From Desulfurivibrio sp044068515 (GTDB lineage Bacteria > Desulfobacterota > Desulfobulbia > Desulfobulbales > Desulfurivibrionaceae), in NCBI RefSeq assembly GCF_044068515.1, contig NZ_JBIPKI010000007.1, positions 1-64,000 of the forward strand: a stretch of 64,000 nt of DNA, in the 5' to 3' direction. Positions 25,905 to 35,990 of the stretch are shown piece by piece. The position numbers and the translations under genes are program-made. The notes beneath the pieces are model-generated. The model had not been told where the DNA came from and did no database searches. It was given only the letters and a program-made list of their open reading frames with translations. Each line of letters starts with the position of its first letter. Positions within the stretch are counted from its first letter, which is position 1.

Positions 25905-26068
25905 TTGGGCTGCTGACCGCTGAGGTCCGTCTTGGTTTCCGACTTTACCGCCAAACCTTCGAGTTTCACCTGCTCCTCTTTGTTTTGCTGTAACCAGTTG
26001 GCATTCCTTAGATATCCCCAGAACCGGTTCAAGCTTAAGCGCCTTGCCGGCTACCTTGAAGGGCTCAT

Positions 26069-27028
26069 GTGAACCGGGCCGATGAATCATCCTTTGTTTT
26101 TACCGTTGCTGCCGTGGAGGCTGGTCGCCGGGTCGATCATTTCTTAGCTTCGCGAGGAGTGTTGCGGGATTTGACCCGTTCCCGCCTGCAGGGCTTGATT
26201 CGCCAAGGCATGGTCAAGGTCATTCCCGCCGGCTCGACTGCGGTGGTCCTCAAGCCCGGGCTGCTGTTAAAGGCCGGTGACCGGGTGGAATTGACCGTTC
26301 CCCCGCCGGAACCAACCGAGCTGGTTGCCGAGGAAGTTTATTTTAGCCCTCTTTATGAAGATGAAGACATTCTGGTGCTCTCCAAGCCGCCGGGGTTGGT
26401 GGTTCATCCCGCCGGGGGCCACTGGCAGGGGACCCTGGTGCATGGTCTGCTCCATCATTGCCGCAACCTTTCCGGGATCAGCGGCGAATTAAGACCCGGC
26501 ATCGTCCATCGTCTCGATAAGGATACCTCCGGTTGCCTGGTGGTGGCCAAGCATGATCAGGCTCACCGGGAACTGGTGCGCCAGTTCAAAGGCAAGCAAG
26601 TCGAAAAAACCTATCTGGCTTTGCTCCGCGGTAAGCCCAAGCAAGAGACGGGCAAGGTGGATCTGCCCGTCGGACGCCACCCCGTTCAGCGGAAAAAAAT
26701 GGCCGTGCGCCGGGATGGGGGCCGGGAGGCGGTAACCCACTGGCGGGTGCTGGAGCGCTTTGTCGCCGGCTACACCCTGGTCTCACTGGGCCTGGAAACC
26801 GGCCGGACCCACCAGATCAGGGTTCACATGGCGGCGCTGGGCTGCCCCCTGGCCGGCGACGCCCTCTATGGCCGCAAGGATGAAAGCGACCGGCTTTGGG
26901 GGATTGAACGGCAATGGCTGCATGCCCTGCGGCTTGCCTTTCGCCACCCCCGTGACGGTCGCCCTTTGCAGTTTACGGCCCCCCTGTGGCCTGATCTACA
27001 AGCCAGCCTTGATTTGTTGCGGGCTTAA
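26069..27028 (+). CDS. rluD: RluA/RluD family 23S rRNA pseudouridine synthase
   Basis: 319-residue pseudouridine synthase with an N-terminal S4 domain (about 17-80: GRRVDHFLASRGVLRDLTRSRLQGLI) and a catalytic domain containing GIVHRLDKDTSGCLVVAK with catalytic D150, plus GRTHQIRVHMAALGCPLAGDALYG in the family position. RluD (positions 1911/1915/1917) is the likeliest subtype from the S4 fusion, but RluC cannot be excluded by eye. It starts with GTG at 26069, preceded by GAAGGG. Confidence 0.88.
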   Translation: MNRADESSFVFTVAAVEAGRRVDHFLASRGVLRDLTRSRLQGLIRQGMVKVIPAGSTAVVLKPGLLLKAGDRVELTVPPPEPTELVAEEVYFSPLYEDEDILVLSKPPGLVVHPAGGHWQGTLVHGLLHHCRNLSGISGELRPGIVHRLDKDTSGCLVVAKHDQAHRELVRQFKGKQVEKTYLALLRGKPKQETGKVDLPVGRHPVQRKKMAVRRDGGREAVTHWRVLERFVAGYTLVSLGLETGRTHQIRVHMAALGCPLAGDALYGRKDESDRLWGIERQWLHALRLAFRHPRDGRPLQFTAPLWPDLQASLDLLRA

Positions 27029-27231
27029 TCCACCCCTGACCGTTTTGCTCAATCCGGGGGCTGTCAATTCGCAACGGGCTGAGTTAACTGACGGCTCCCG
27101 GTACTCGGTTATGGCCGCTCCCGCTGCTTATCAGCGGCTTTGCCGGCTCGTCGGCCGGCAATCGGTTTGCCAGGGGAGGGCGGGGACAGCGAAACGCCCT
27201 TTGACTTCAGGCAGGGTAGGGTGAAGGCTTA

Positions 27232-27930
27232 ATGAGGGTAAGCGAGAATAATAAAGAGGCCCTTGGCGGCCTGGTCGCCATCACCGGGGGCATTGCCGCG
27301 GGCAAAAGCCGGGTGGCCCAATATCTGATGGAGCACGCCGGCCTGAGCGGCATCGATGTCGACCACCTCAGCCGGCAGTTGCTGGAACCGGACCAGGCGG
27401 GCTGGCTGGCTCTGGAACGTAATTTTGGTTCCCGTTTTTTCCGGGCCGACCGGACTATCGATCGGAAGCTGCTCCGGCGGGCAATTTTCACCGACCCCCG
27501 GCTGCGGTCCCGGATTGATCGCCTTTTGCATCCCCTGATCCGAGCGGCCATGCAGGTGCGGGCCGCGGAACTCCGGCGGGCCGGAGCCGGGACGGTGCTG
27601 GTTGAAGTGCCGCTGCTCTACGAAGCGGGCTGGGAGGATGATTTTTCCCTGGTTCTGGTGGTCTGGGCCCCAGAGGAAGTTTGCCTGCAACGCCTCTGCC
27701 GGCGGGATGAGGTGTGCCGGGAAGAGGCCCGCGCCACCCTGGCCGCCCAGATGCCGCAGGCGGAAAAAGTGCGGCGGGCCGATCTGGTGGTTGAAAATTC
27801 CGCGGACTGGCCGACAACCTGTCAACAACTCGATCGACTGATTCCTCGGCTTCAGAAAGCGGCTAACCGGCCGGTGAAACCGGCCGGGGACCCTGAATTA
27901 AGCGGAGACTTGTCAGAGATCAGCCGCTAG
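27232..27930 (+). CDS. coaE: Dephospho-CoA kinase
   Basis: 232-residue P-loop kinase finishing coenzyme A synthesis. Walker A is GGIAAGKS near residue 19-26; GIDVDHLSRQLL and VLVEVPLLYEAGW are the substrate and lid blocks, followed by RRDEVCREEARATLAAQMP. About 25 extra residues at the C-terminus (PVKPAGDPELSGDLSEISR region) exceed the usual length of about 200-205 and look disordered. ATG at 27232 with GAAGG upstream. Confidence 0.94.
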   Translation: MRVSENNKEALGGLVAITGGIAAGKSRVAQYLMEHAGLSGIDVDHLSRQLLEPDQAGWLALERNFGSRFFRADRTIDRKLLRRAIFTDPRLRSRIDRLLHPLIRAAMQVRAAELRRAGAGTVLVEVPLLYEAGWEDDFSLVLVVWAPEEVCLQRLCRRDEVCREEARATLAAQMPQAEKVRRADLVVENSADWPTTCQQLDRLIPRLQKAANRPVKPAGDPELSGDLSEISR

Positions 27931-27983
27931 CCGCCATTAGCGCGGCCCGCCGGCAAAAAAAACGCTTGATCGCCGGAAAAGCC

Positions 27984-28012
27984 TTGACAGCCCGGTCAAG
28001 AGCCAATATTAT
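27984..28012 (+). promoter_or_regulatory. Near-consensus sigma-70 promoter of rho
   Basis: TTGACA (27984-27989), 17-base spacer, TATTAT (28007-28012). Confidence 0.8.
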
Positions 28013-28018
28013 CCGCAC

Positions 28019-28040
28019 AATTCCGCTGATCAGCGGAATT
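28019..28040. promoter_or_regulatory. Perfect 22-bp palindrome at the predicted rho transcription start
   Basis: The sequence AATTCCGCTGA (28019-28029) is followed by its exact reverse complement (28030-28040). It begins seven bases after the -10 box. It could be a repressor operator or a 5'-end hairpin protecting the leader mRNA. Confidence 0.6.
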
Positions 28041-28368
28041 TATTCCATTCATTCCCCGGGCACATTTGAGTAGCAAGTTTTGCGCTGTTCCTAGTAACGG
28101 GATATTCCCGAAAATTATGTTCGCCATTCCACTCTCGGTTTACATCTAATTTTTCGTGCGGATCTTTCTGCCTCTCTGATCTCTTAAGCAATAAATTTCA
28201 CTACCGGCAGCTGCCATGCGCTTGGGCCATTCCCGGCCTCTGAGTTGGCAGACCAGGCCCGGCCGGCAGTTATTCTTTGCAACCTGCAGCAACTGCGGGC
28301 TTGCTTTCTACACCAAACAGTTTTGGGCTTGACCGATTATCATCATGTTTTAAGGAGAAAATACGTTA

Positions 28369-29637
<1,269 letters not shown>

Positions 29638-29750
29638 ACCGCTTCTCTTTTTCCTGAAGTTATAGTTGCATGATTGACGGAAGAGGTTATAATACCCCGT
29701 TTTATTATCGGCATCGCCTGTTTTGCTTAAATCAGCGGAGGTTATTGGTC

Positions 29751-29960
29751 ATGAAGGAAGGGATCCATCCGGAATATCATAAAATCAAGGCGTCCTGCGC
29801 CTGCGGCAATGAAGTGGAGATCGGCTCGGTGCTCAATGAGGTCAGGGTGGAAATTTGTGCAGCTTGTCACCCTTTCTTCACCGGTAAGCAGAAACTTATC
29901 GACTCCGCCGGCCGGGTCGAAAAATTTCTCAAGAAGTACGGTCGCACTCTGGACAAGTAG
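29751..29960 (+). CDS. rpmE: 50S ribosomal protein L31, zinc-binding form
   Basis: 69-residue L31 with four Cys suited to zinc: SCACGNE (C16, C18) and EICAACHPF (C36, C39), i.e. the C+ form. GGAGGT lies upstream of the ATG at 29751. It follows rho by 113 bases and is followed by an intrinsic terminator, so the pair may be one transcript. Confidence 0.96.
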   Translation: MKEGIHPEYHKIKASCACGNEVEIGSVLNEVRVEICAACHPFFTGKQKLIDSAGRVEKFLKKYGRTLDK

Positions 29961-29983
29961 CTTTTTCCCGTTTAACCAGGATC

Positions 29984-30039
29984 GCCCCATGGACAGCGCC
30001 CCTCCTAGCAGGCCGGCCGCGGATTCATGGGGCTTTTTT
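29984..30039 (+). terminator. Intrinsic terminator after rpmE
   Basis: GCCCCATG (29984-29991) pairs with CATGGGGC (30026-30033), followed by TTTTTTG. The loop of 34 bases contains GGCCGGCC, which may form an inner stem. Confidence 0.75.
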
Positions 30040-30156
30040 GTTGTTAAACCAGGAACTGATCTTTGATCCCTGCTCTCCGGCCCCTTGAGCCGGACCGCCC
30101 CGGTTGCGGGGCTCAGGTGTTGAGCGGGTAAATAGCCTCCCGGCGGGAAAGCATAA

Positions 30157-31224
30157 ATGTTTGAACAGCTTGCCGATATCAACGAACGCAAAAAGGTGCT
30201 GGAGGATCGTCTCTCCGAACCGGGACTGATGAAGGACCCGGCCCGGTTCCGCTCCCTGGCCAAGGAGCATGCCCAGGTCAGCAAGCTGGACGTTCTTTAC
30301 GGCCGCTATCGCAAAGCCCAAAAAGATCTCGAGGCCAACCGCCGCCTGCTTCAGGAAGAGGATGATGACGAAATCCTGGAACTGGCGCGGGTGGAAAACG
30401 AGGAGCTGGAAGAACGGATCAAGGCCCTGGATAAGGAGTTGCGCCTGGCCCTGTTGCCCCGGGATCCCAACGATGAAAAAAACATCCTGTTGGAAATCCG
30501 GGCCGGCACCGGGGGGGATGAAGCCGCCCTTTTCGCCAGCGACCTGTTCAGGATGTATAACCGTTACGCCGAACAGCAGGGCTGGAAGGTGGAAGTTTTG
30601 AGCAGCAACCCCATCGGCATCGGGGGTTACAAGGAAATCATCGCCCTGATCAGCGGTGACCACGTTTACAGTCGGCTCAAGTACGAGTCGGGGACCCACC
30701 GGGTGCAACGGGTGCCGGAAACCGAAGCCCAGGGCCGGGTTCATACTTCGGCGGTGACGGTGGCGGTTCTGCCCGAGGCCGAGGAAGTCGAGTTGCAGAT
30801 CAATCCCGCCGAGCTCAAGTTCGATGTCTTCCGTTCCTCCGGTCCCGGCGGCCAAAGCGTCAACACCACCGATTCGGCGGTGCGGGTCACCCACCTGCCC
30901 ACCGGCCTGGTGGTCAGCTGCCAGGATGAAAAATCCCAGCACAAGAACAAAGCCAAAGCGCTCCAGGTGCTGCGGGCCCGGCTCCTGGACAAGCTGGAAC
31001 AGGAACAGCACGACCGGATTTCCAGTGACCGTAAAAGCCAGGTCGGCAGCGGGGATCGCAGTGAGCGGATCAGAACTTATAACTTCCCCCAGAATCGCCT
31101 CACCGAACACCGGATCAACCTGACCATCTACCGGCTCGATTCAGTGATGCTCGGCCATCTCGACGAGGTAATCGAACCATTAATGCTCCATTACCAGACC
31201 GAGACCCTCAAGCAACAGCAATGA
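30157..31224 (+). CDS. prfA: Peptide chain release factor 1
   Basis: 355-residue class I release factor for UAA/UAG. The stop-codon recognition region includes GTHRVQRVPETEAQGRVHTS, and the peptidyl-tRNA hydrolysis motif GGQ is at 231-233 in RSSGPGGQSVNTTDSAV. AGHxxP-type RF2 frameshift features are absent. The prmC gene, whose product methylates this GGQ glutamine, lies 130 bases downstream. GGCGGGAAAG precedes the ATG. Confidence 0.96.
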   Translation: MFEQLADINERKKVLEDRLSEPGLMKDPARFRSLAKEHAQVSKLDVLYGRYRKAQKDLEANRRLLQEEDDDEILELARVENEELEERIKALDKELRLALLPRDPNDEKNILLEIRAGTGGDEAALFASDLFRMYNRYAEQQGWKVEVLSSNPIGIGGYKEIIALISGDHVYSRLKYESGTHRVQRVPETEAQGRVHTSAVTVAVLPEAEEVELQINPAELKFDVFRSSGPGGQSVNTTDSAVRVTHLPTGLVVSCQDEKSQHKNKAKALQVLRARLLDKLEQEQHDRISSDRKSQVGSGDRSERIRTYNFPQNRLTEHRINLTIYRLDSVMLGHLDEVIEPLMLHYQTETLKQQQ

Positions 31225-31354
31225 GGGCTGAATACCCAAGCTTTCGCCATCCTGGCCTGGTCAGGTCCGGGGATGATCGCCCCGCCCTTGCCGCCGGCAC
31301 TTTGCCGCCGAGCTTCGCCGGGTCGGCTTTCCCTTCAGCGGGAGGAAAAGAGCG

Positions 31355-32317
31355 ATGAACCTGACCGCTGACTCCTCCTTGGCCGCTGATTTCCCCTCCG
31401 GTATTACGGCAGGGGAGGCCCGGGCCCGGATCGGTGCCCTCCTGCGGCAGGTCGGGATTGAAGAGGCTTTCGCCGAGGCCGATATCCTGTTAGGCTGGTT
31501 GCTGGACTGCGATCGGGCGGGCCTGATCCTGGCCGCCGGGAGCAAAATTGACAACTCTTTGCGCCGGCGGTTGCTGACGGCCCTGCGCCGGCGGCTGGGG
31601 CGCGAGCCCTTGGCCTACATCATCGGGGAATGGGAATTCTGGTCCCTGTCCTTTACGGTTGGGCCCGAAGTCCTGATTCCCCGCCCCGAAACGGAGTTGC
31701 TGGTGGAGCAGGCCCTGGAATTTGCCCGGCCGGCGCCAGAATTGCCGGTCGAGGCCCGGAAGCAGGCGCCGGAACAGCCTCTCCGGATTCTCGATCTGGG
31801 CACCGGCAGCGGCATCCTGGCCGTGGTTCTGGCCCGGGAACTGGCGGCGGCCCGGGTGGTGGCTCTCGATCGTTCGGCCGCCGCCCTGGCGGTTGCCCGG
31901 GCCAACGCCCTGCGGCACGGGGTGGCGGGGCGGATCTCCCTGGTCTGCTCCCACTGGTTGACGGCTTTGCGGGCTCGGCCGCTTTTTGATCTGGTGGTGG
32001 CTAATCCGCCTTATGTGGTGCGGAGCGATCTGGCCAATCTGCAGCCGGAGGTAAGGGATTTCGAGCCCCGGACTGCCCTGGACGGCGGTGAACGGGGCCT
32101 GGATGATATTGACGAACTCTGTCGCACCCTGCCGCCCTTTATGCGCCCGGGGGCATTGTTGCTGATGGAAATCGGCTGGGACCAGCAAGAGACGGTCCAG
32201 CGCCTTTTCCGTGCCAATCCGGCCTTCAGCGAAGTCGAAATTTTACCGGACCTGGCCGGCCATCCCAGGATTATCCGTTGTCGGCGCCGCCAGGGAACGG
32301 ATATGGTTAATGCCTAA
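31355..32317 (+). CDS. prmC: Release factor glutamine methyltransferase
   Basis: 320-residue SAM methyltransferase modifying the GGQ glutamine of release factors. An N-terminal helical domain (about 20-110) is followed by PEVLIPRPETELLVEQ, the SAM site ILDLGTGSGILAVVLA, and NPPY at 217-220. An insertion of about 20 residues rich in Pro/Ala/Glu (PAPELPVEARKQAPEQP) sits before the SAM site. GGGAGGAAAAG precedes the ATG. murA begins 17 bases after its stop. Confidence 0.95.
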   Translation: MNLTADSSLAADFPSGITAGEARARIGALLRQVGIEEAFAEADILLGWLLDCDRAGLILAAGSKIDNSLRRRLLTALRRRLGREPLAYIIGEWEFWSLSFTVGPEVLIPRPETELLVEQALEFARPAPELPVEARKQAPEQPLRILDLGTGSGILAVVLARELAAARVVALDRSAAALAVARANALRHGVAGRISLVCSHWLTALRARPLFDLVVANPPYVVRSDLANLQPEVRDFEPRTALDGGERGLDDIDELCRTLPPFMRPGALLLMEIGWDQQETVQRLFRANPAFSEVEILPDLAGHPRIIRCRRRQGTDMVNA

Positions 32318-32334
32318 GCAACCGGTTGGTGACC

Positions 32335-33591
32335 ATGGATAAAATTGTCATTGAAGGAGGAGAGCCCCTGCGGGGCGAGATTGCGGTCAGTGGGGCCAAG
32401 AATGCCGCTTTGCCGTTGATCTGCGCTTGTCTGCTCGCTCCCGGCCCCCATGTCCTGGAGAATGTTCCCGATCTGCGTGACACCCGGACCATGCTGGCCC
32501 TTCTTGAAGCTCTCGGCGCCGCCTGGCAGCGGGATGGCGCGACCCTGATCATCGATACCGCCAATTTGCATGGCTTTGAGGCCTCCTACGAGCTGGTCAA
32601 GACCATGCGGGCATCGGTGCTGGTGCTGGGGCCCCTGCTGGCCCGGATGGGGCGGGCCCGGGTTTCACTGCCCGGCGGCTGCGCCATTGGCGCTCGGCCG
32701 ATCAATTTTCATCTCCAGGGCTTTCAGCAGCTGGGGGTGAGCCATCAACTGGATCAGGGATACGTTGATGCCTCGGTGGATGGCCGGATGACCGGGGCCA
32801 CCATCTGTTTCGACATCCCATCGGTCACCGCCACCGAGAACATCCTGATGGGCGCGGTCCTGGCCCGGGGGGAGACGGTGATCAAGAATGCCGCCCGGGA
32901 ACCCGAGATCGGCAACCTGGTCGATATGCTCAACGGCATGGGGGCCCGGATCAAGGGCCGGGGCAGCGATACCCTGGCGATTGAAGGGGTCGGCCGCCTG
33001 CGGCCGGCCCGGATCCGGATCGTTCCCGACCGGATCGAAACCGGCACCTTCCTGATTGCCGTGGGGGCTACCGGCGGAGAAGTGACCCTGACCAATTGCG
33101 ATCCCGCCTTGCTGCCCTCGCTCTATGCAAAGCTGGGTGCCGCGGGGGTCGCAGTCCGCGAGGAGGCGGACCGGCTTCATGTCTCGCGCCGCGGTCCTTT
33201 GCGGGCGGTGGATATCAAGACCATGCCTTTCCCCGGTTTCCCCACCGATCTCCAGGCCCAGATGATGGCCCTGATGTGCTTGAGCAATGGCCTGAGCCTG
33301 ATTACGGAAACCATTTTCGAAAACCGTTTCATGCATGTGGCCGAGTTGCACCGGATGGGGGCCGATATCCGGATTGACGGCCACAGCGCCATTGTCAGCG
33401 GCACCGGCAAACTGCGCGGGGCCAAGGTCATGGCCACCGATCTGCGGGCCAGTGCCTCGCTGGTGATTGCCGGCCTGGCCGCCGAAGGGGTTACGGAAAT
33501 CTCCCGGGTATATCACCTGGATCGCGGTTATGACGACCTGGTTGGCAAGTTGCGGCGGGTCGGGGCCCAAATTTATCGCGCCGCTGAATAA
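32335..33591 (+). CDS. murA: UDP-N-acetylglucosamine 1-carboxyvinyltransferase
   Basis: 418-residue enzyme starting peptidoglycan precursor synthesis; an inside-out alpha/beta barrel. The catalytic cysteine is C116 in LPGGCAIGARPINFHLQG, so the protein is expected to be fosfomycin-sensitive. SGAKNAALPL, MPFPGFPTDLQAQMMAL and MATDLRASASLVIAGL are further blocks. The ATG at 32335 gives the standard N-terminus MDKIVIEGG. It converges on the kinase gene. Confidence 0.96.
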   Translation: MDKIVIEGGEPLRGEIAVSGAKNAALPLICACLLAPGPHVLENVPDLRDTRTMLALLEALGAAWQRDGATLIIDTANLHGFEASYELVKTMRASVLVLGPLLARMGRARVSLPGGCAIGARPINFHLQGFQQLGVSHQLDQGYVDASVDGRMTGATICFDIPSVTATENILMGAVLARGETVIKNAAREPEIGNLVDMLNGMGARIKGRGSDTLAIEGVGRLRPARIRIVPDRIETGTFLIAVGATGGEVTLTNCDPALLPSLYAKLGAAGVAVREEADRLHVSRRGPLRAVDIKTMPFPGFPTDLQAQMMALMCLSNGLSLITETIFENRFMHVAELHRMGADIRIDGHSAIVSGTGKLRGAKVMATDLRASASLVIAGLAAEGVTEISRVYHLDRGYDDLVGKLRRVGAQIYRAAE

Positions 33592-33620
33592 GCCGGCCTG
33601 GCCGGTAAGGATCCCGGCGC

Positions 33621-35543
33621 TCAGGTTTGCGCTTGGCCGTTTGCCGGCTGCGGACTCCGGGGCAGGGAGATGGTTACGGTGGTGCCCCGGCCTTCCTGGC
33701 TGGCGATGGCCATGCGGCCGCCGTGCTCTTCGATGATTTTCTGGACCATGGCCAGGCCCAGGCCGGAGCCTTCCGGCTTGGTGGTGAAGTAGGGGTCGGT
33801 GATCCGGGCCAGGTTTTCCGCCGCAATCCCGCAACCGCTGTCGCTCACTGAGATCTGGATTTCCCCCCGGGCAAGGTCTTCCCGGGCGCGGACCTGGAGC
33901 CGGCCGCCCTCGCTCATGGCCTGGAGGCTGTTGAGGTAAAGGTTGAGGAGTACTTGGGTGATCCGGTCGGCATCGATGGCCAGGGCCGGTGACCCGGCGG
34001 CGGGTTGGAAGTCCAGCTCCACCCCCAGAACCCGGGCGTCGGCGGCGACCAGTTGCAGGGAATTGGCCAGCAGCTCGTTGAGCCTGACCGATTGCCGGTT
34101 GAGCGGCTGGGGCCGGGCGTAGTTGAGCAGTTCGCCGATGCTGCGGTTGACCCGCTCCACTTCACTGATCAACAGCCGGGCGGCGTCATGTTCCCGGTCC
34201 TGTTCCCCGAAGCGGGAACCCAGCAGGGTGGCCAGCCCCTTGATCGAACTCAGGGGGTTGCGGATCTCATGGGCCACCCCCGCCGCCATCTTGCCCAGGG
34301 CCACCAGCCGTTCGTGGCGATGGATTTCCCTTTCCATGGCCTGCAATTCGGTAACGTCGTGGAGCAGCAGCACCCGGCCGATAATCTTCTGCTGGCGATT
34401 CCTGACCGGCACCGCGCTGACCATCACCGTTCGTTTGCCTTCTGCCGCAGGCGATTCCGGCGCCGGCGACTCTTCCCCAAGCCGAACTTTTTGGGGCTGG
34501 CCGGGCTTGTTGTCGTCCGGCCGGGGCCCGGTTGGTTCGGGCGCGGCCAGCTTGATTTCCCGGTCGATAATTTCCGCCCCGCTGGTCGGCTCGGCCAGGT
34601 AGGGGGCCAGCAGGGCCGGCAGAACCACTGCCGCGGGCCGGCCGATTACCTTTTCCGCCCGCAGATCCCCCATTTGCGCCGCCACTTCATTGCAGGTGGT
34701 GACCAGGCCCCGCTGGTCCACGGCGATGATCCCCAGCGGCAGGCGGGAGATCAGCAGGCCGGTAAAGGCCTGGACGTACTGCAGGGTTTTTTCGGCGGTA
34801 CGGTAACCCTGGGCCCCGAGCAGGGCCAGCCAGCCACCGATCCCCACCAGCAACAGGGCCAGGGAGATAAACAAAATGTGGCGCCGGTTCTGGCTGATCA
34901 CCATGGCCGCCTCACTCCGGTCCAGTCCCACCAGGATCACTCTGCCCTGATGACCTAAGGCCTCGGGGTCCATGCCGGCCCCGTCCTCGTGGTGTTGCCA
35001 CACCTGGCGCATGCGCTGGCGTTGGCCGGGCTCCATCATCATACCGTGCCGCCCTCCCCGCCCGGCGAAGGGCGTGAATGGAGCGCTGACCTCGAAGATT
35101 CCGGCGGGAAAAGCGGGATCTTCCCGTAAGCGGTAGCTGACCCTGGCCGGGGCGCTGGGGGAGGTGTCGTTGGTCATTTGCGGGGGGAGGGGAAAGGGGA
35201 GCATCCGGCTGACCAGGTCCGGTTCGCTGTGGGCCAGGATCCGGCCCTCCTGGCTGATCACCGCGATATATAGAATATCGGTATCCTCGGCAGCCTGCTC
35301 GATCAGGTGCTGTAAAAGGCTGGCATCATCCACCCCCATCCGCATCATGGAGGCCCGGGTGCCCGCTTCCAGAAAGCGGATGATTCCCTGGCCCCGGTTG
35401 AACAGGGTTTCGTTGGCCAGGCGCTGTTCGCGTTGCAGGTTGTTGACCGCGAAAACCAGGATAATGGCCAGCAACAGGCCCACGGCGGTAATCAAAATCC
35501 AGGGGGAGGCGAAAATTAATTTTTTGGCCGGCAGCTTTTCCAT
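33621..35543 (-). CDS. Membrane sensor histidine kinase, ZraS/HydH-like, with His/Met-rich sensor loop
   Basis: 640-residue kinase. TM1 about 13-33 and TM2 about 231-251 flank a periplasmic sensor. This sensor contains a His/Met-rich stretch at about 165-198 (RHGMMM, WQHHEDG, a distal His). A PAS domain (about 262-405) is interrupted by a Pro/Glu-rich insert (about 338-372). HisKA carries the phospho-acceptor H425 in AGVAHEIRNPL; the HATPase domain has NLYLNSLQAMS, SDSGCGI and GSGLGLAMV. No response regulator adjoins it. It is divergent from a Met-rich ZraP-like gene across a control region with a sigma-54 promoter. It probably senses a metal ion or envelope stress; which metal cannot be read from sequence. 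Confidence 0.88.
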   Translation of the reverse strand: MEKLPAKKLIFASPWILITAVGLLLAIILVFAVNNLQREQRLANETLFNRGQGIIRFLEAGTRASMMRMGVDDASLLQHLIEQAAEDTDILYIAVISQEGRILAHSEPDLVSRMLPFPLPPQMTNDTSPSAPARVSYRLREDPAFPAGIFEVSAPFTPFAGRGGRHGMMMEPGQRQRMRQVWQHHEDGAGMDPEALGHQGRVILVGLDRSEAAMVISQNRRHILFISLALLLVGIGGWLALLGAQGYRTAEKTLQYVQAFTGLLISRLPLGIIAVDQRGLVTTCNEVAAQMGDLRAEKVIGRPAAVVLPALLAPYLAEPTSGAEIIDREIKLAAPEPTGPRPDDNKPGQPQKVRLGEESPAPESPAAEGKRTVMVSAVPVRNRQQKIIGRVLLLHDVTELQAMEREIHRHERLVALGKMAAGVAHEIRNPLSSIKGLATLLGSRFGEQDREHDAARLLISEVERVNRSIGELLNYARPQPLNRQSVRLNELLANSLQLVAADARVLGVELDFQPAAGSPALAIDADRITQVLLNLYLNSLQAMSEGGRLQVRAREDLARGEIQISVSDSGCGIAAENLARITDPYFTTKPEGSGLGLAMVQKIIEEHGGRMAIASQEGRGTTVTISLPRSPQPANGQAQT

Positions 35544-35735
35544 AAACTGATTTTCATCTCCTGAAAAAATATGGTGGCTGAGATTGATCAGGACAGGGCT
35601 TCAGCCTTAATGACTACACGATTCATGCCGAACGAGACAAAAAATAACATCGGTCGGAGTTCTTGTGGGGGTGAGGTTTGGCTGGGCCGGTCGGGCCCGA
35701 AGGAGTTTTGCTCATCCCAATTTTTTGACCATCAG

Positions 35736-35804
35736 TTTACCCCGACCGCTTGATAACGGCGAGGTTGGGTAAATTTTACCCGGCCGCCCCCGGTCCTGGG
35801 TAAA
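35736..35804. promoter_or_regulatory. Palindromic upstream activator sites for a ZraR-like regulator
   Basis: A full 7+1+7 palindrome GGGTAAATTTTACCC (35767-35781) is flanked by half-sites TTTACCC (35736-35742) and GGGTAAA (35798-35804), spaced about three helical turns. They lie 105-190 bases upstream of the sigma-54 promoter, the usual place for NtrC-family enhancer sites. Confidence 0.7.
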
Positions 35805-35908
35805 AAATAATCAATTTTTCCCGCCGGCCGGCCCCTGTTGCCCCCCAGGAGCAATGAGCCACTGGCGACTGCTTTGTTTTATGGTGATTATTCATCTATC
35901 GGAAGCAG

Positions 35909-35925
35909 TTGGCACGATTGTTGAA
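35909..35925 (+). promoter_or_regulatory. Sigma-54 promoter of the ZraP-like gene
   Basis: TTGGCACGATTGTTGAA matches the -24/-12 consensus (YTGGCACGrNNNTTGCW) except A for C in the -12 GC. It lies 66 bases before the ATG. Confidence 0.82.
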
Positions 35926-35990
35926 GAAAGACTGTTTACCAAGCTGACGGGAATCAGCCCGTCAGCCAAATATCAGTCGGAGGAACAGTC

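Larger units (their letters stand above)
27931..28368. other. Intergenic region with long rho leader
   Basis: About 440 bases between coaE and rho. It contains a near-consensus promoter (27984-28012), a perfect palindrome at the expected transcription start (28019-28040), then about 330 bases of AT-richer leader with no open frame of note before the rho Shine-Dalgarno (AAGGAG). A long leader is consistent with Rho autoregulation, known in other bacteria; that is inference here. Confidence 0.6.
35544..35990. other. Divergent control region between kinase and ZraP-like genes
   Basis: About 450 gene-free bases. It contains the palindromic upstream sites (35736-35804) and the sigma-54 promoter (35909-35925) described separately. 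AT-rich tracts between them may help DNA bending. The kinase's own promoter should also lie here but is not evident. Confidence 0.65.

Noticed and set aside
30034..30156. A regulatory RNA between rpmE and prfA
   Set aside because: The only clear structure is the rpmE terminator; the rest shows no conserved motif I can recognise.
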